This document shows positions 5,619-5,795 of a DNA stretch of 5,795 bases, piece after piece. This DNA is from DATESG01 sp035270925. GTDB lineage: Bacteria > Bacillota_I > Bacilli_A > RFN20 > CAG-826. Below the pieces are notes generated by a model. It was not told the DNA's origin. It did not search any database and was given only the letters and a program-made list of their open reading frames with translations. The stretch is taken from positions 1 to 5,795 of the forward strand of contig DATESG010000060.1 of NCBI GenBank assembly GCA_035270925.1, read 5' to 3'. Position 1 is the stretch's first letter. Every line of letters starts with the position of its first letter. A program made the translations under genes and the position numbers.

Positions 5619-5795
5619 ATGGAGAATAACCAGCAGTTATAATCTCTAGGAAGTGAGCACTCTACTTATATAATTGTATTTTTAACTATTATAGTGACTT
5701 AACATCTTTAAGAAGCCATAATATTTCTAACTAAAAACAATCATTAATTTATGTTTGCCGGTGATAATATCGACAAGCTGTTTTATTGGAAGAGC
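5619..5795. other. AT-rich tail with no convincing gene; possible gene ends at the right edge
   Basis: No tRNA, CRISPR repeat or insertion sequence is visible here. TATATAAT at 5667-5674 resembles a -10 element but has no TTGACA-like partner 16-18 nt upstream. Two frames run off the right edge. On the + strand, ATG at 5751 opens 15 codons (MFAGDNIDKLFYWKS) with no ribosome binding site. On the - strand, 22 codons enter from the edge and stop at TAG (5729-5727), ending in KLMIVFS. The second would be the tail of a convergent gene. Neither is long enough to call. Confidence 0.3.

Noticed and set aside
5581..5660. Possible tRNA or small structured RNA gene
   Set aside because: There is a dyad, but no T-loop consensus, no CCA-type end and no cloverleaf arrangement.

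Overview
The window holds six protein-coding genes, all on the + strand, in two blocks, and ends in an AT-rich non-coding tail. The sequence is moderately AT-rich. All six genes stop at TAA or TAG, and none contains an in-frame TGA. The genes encode a leucine-type dehydrogenase and a ferredoxin-dependent 2-oxoacid oxidoreductase, which is oxygen-sensitive in its known relatives. This suggests an anaerobic, amino-acid-fermenting bacterium of the low-GC Gram-positive/Mycoplasmatota-like range. The lineage is an inference; no rRNA or other marker gene is present.

Block 1 (1-3550) is one operon. It begins inside a leucine/branched-chain amino acid dehydrogenase gene whose first ~37 codons lie outside the window. 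Next come a small 2x[4Fe-4S] ferredoxin subunit with a TTG start, and then the alpha, beta (TPP-binding) and gamma subunits of a 2-oxoacid:ferredoxin oxidoreductase of the VorDBAC type. The dehydrogenase converts Leu/Ile/Val to 2-oxoacids with NADH formation. The oxidoreductase converts these to branched acyl-CoA, CO2 and reduced ferredoxin. Each of the three junctions fd/vorB, vorB/vorA and vorA/vorC is an overlap of exactly 8 nt, pointing to translational coupling of the subunits. A strong intrinsic terminator closes the operon.

Block 2 (about 3551-5563) is a single gene with its own strong ribosome binding site. It encodes a ~635-residue protein that appears to join two nuclease domains. 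The N-terminal half looks like a Cas4/RecB-type PD-(D/E)XK nuclease with four cysteines placed to hold an Fe-S cluster. The C-terminal half is a DUF2779-type domain with DEDDy exonuclease motifs. This is the least characterised and most interesting gene of the window. Its biological role (repair, defence or nucleic acid turnover) cannot be decided here, and no CRISPR array or other defence gene is visible.

The tail (5514-5795) contains an imperfect terminator with competing inverted-repeat arms and a second dyad, but no convincing gene. Two weak open frames run off the right edge, one on each strand. The metabolic operon is a recognisable arrangement; the novelty, if any, lies in the nuclease fusion.
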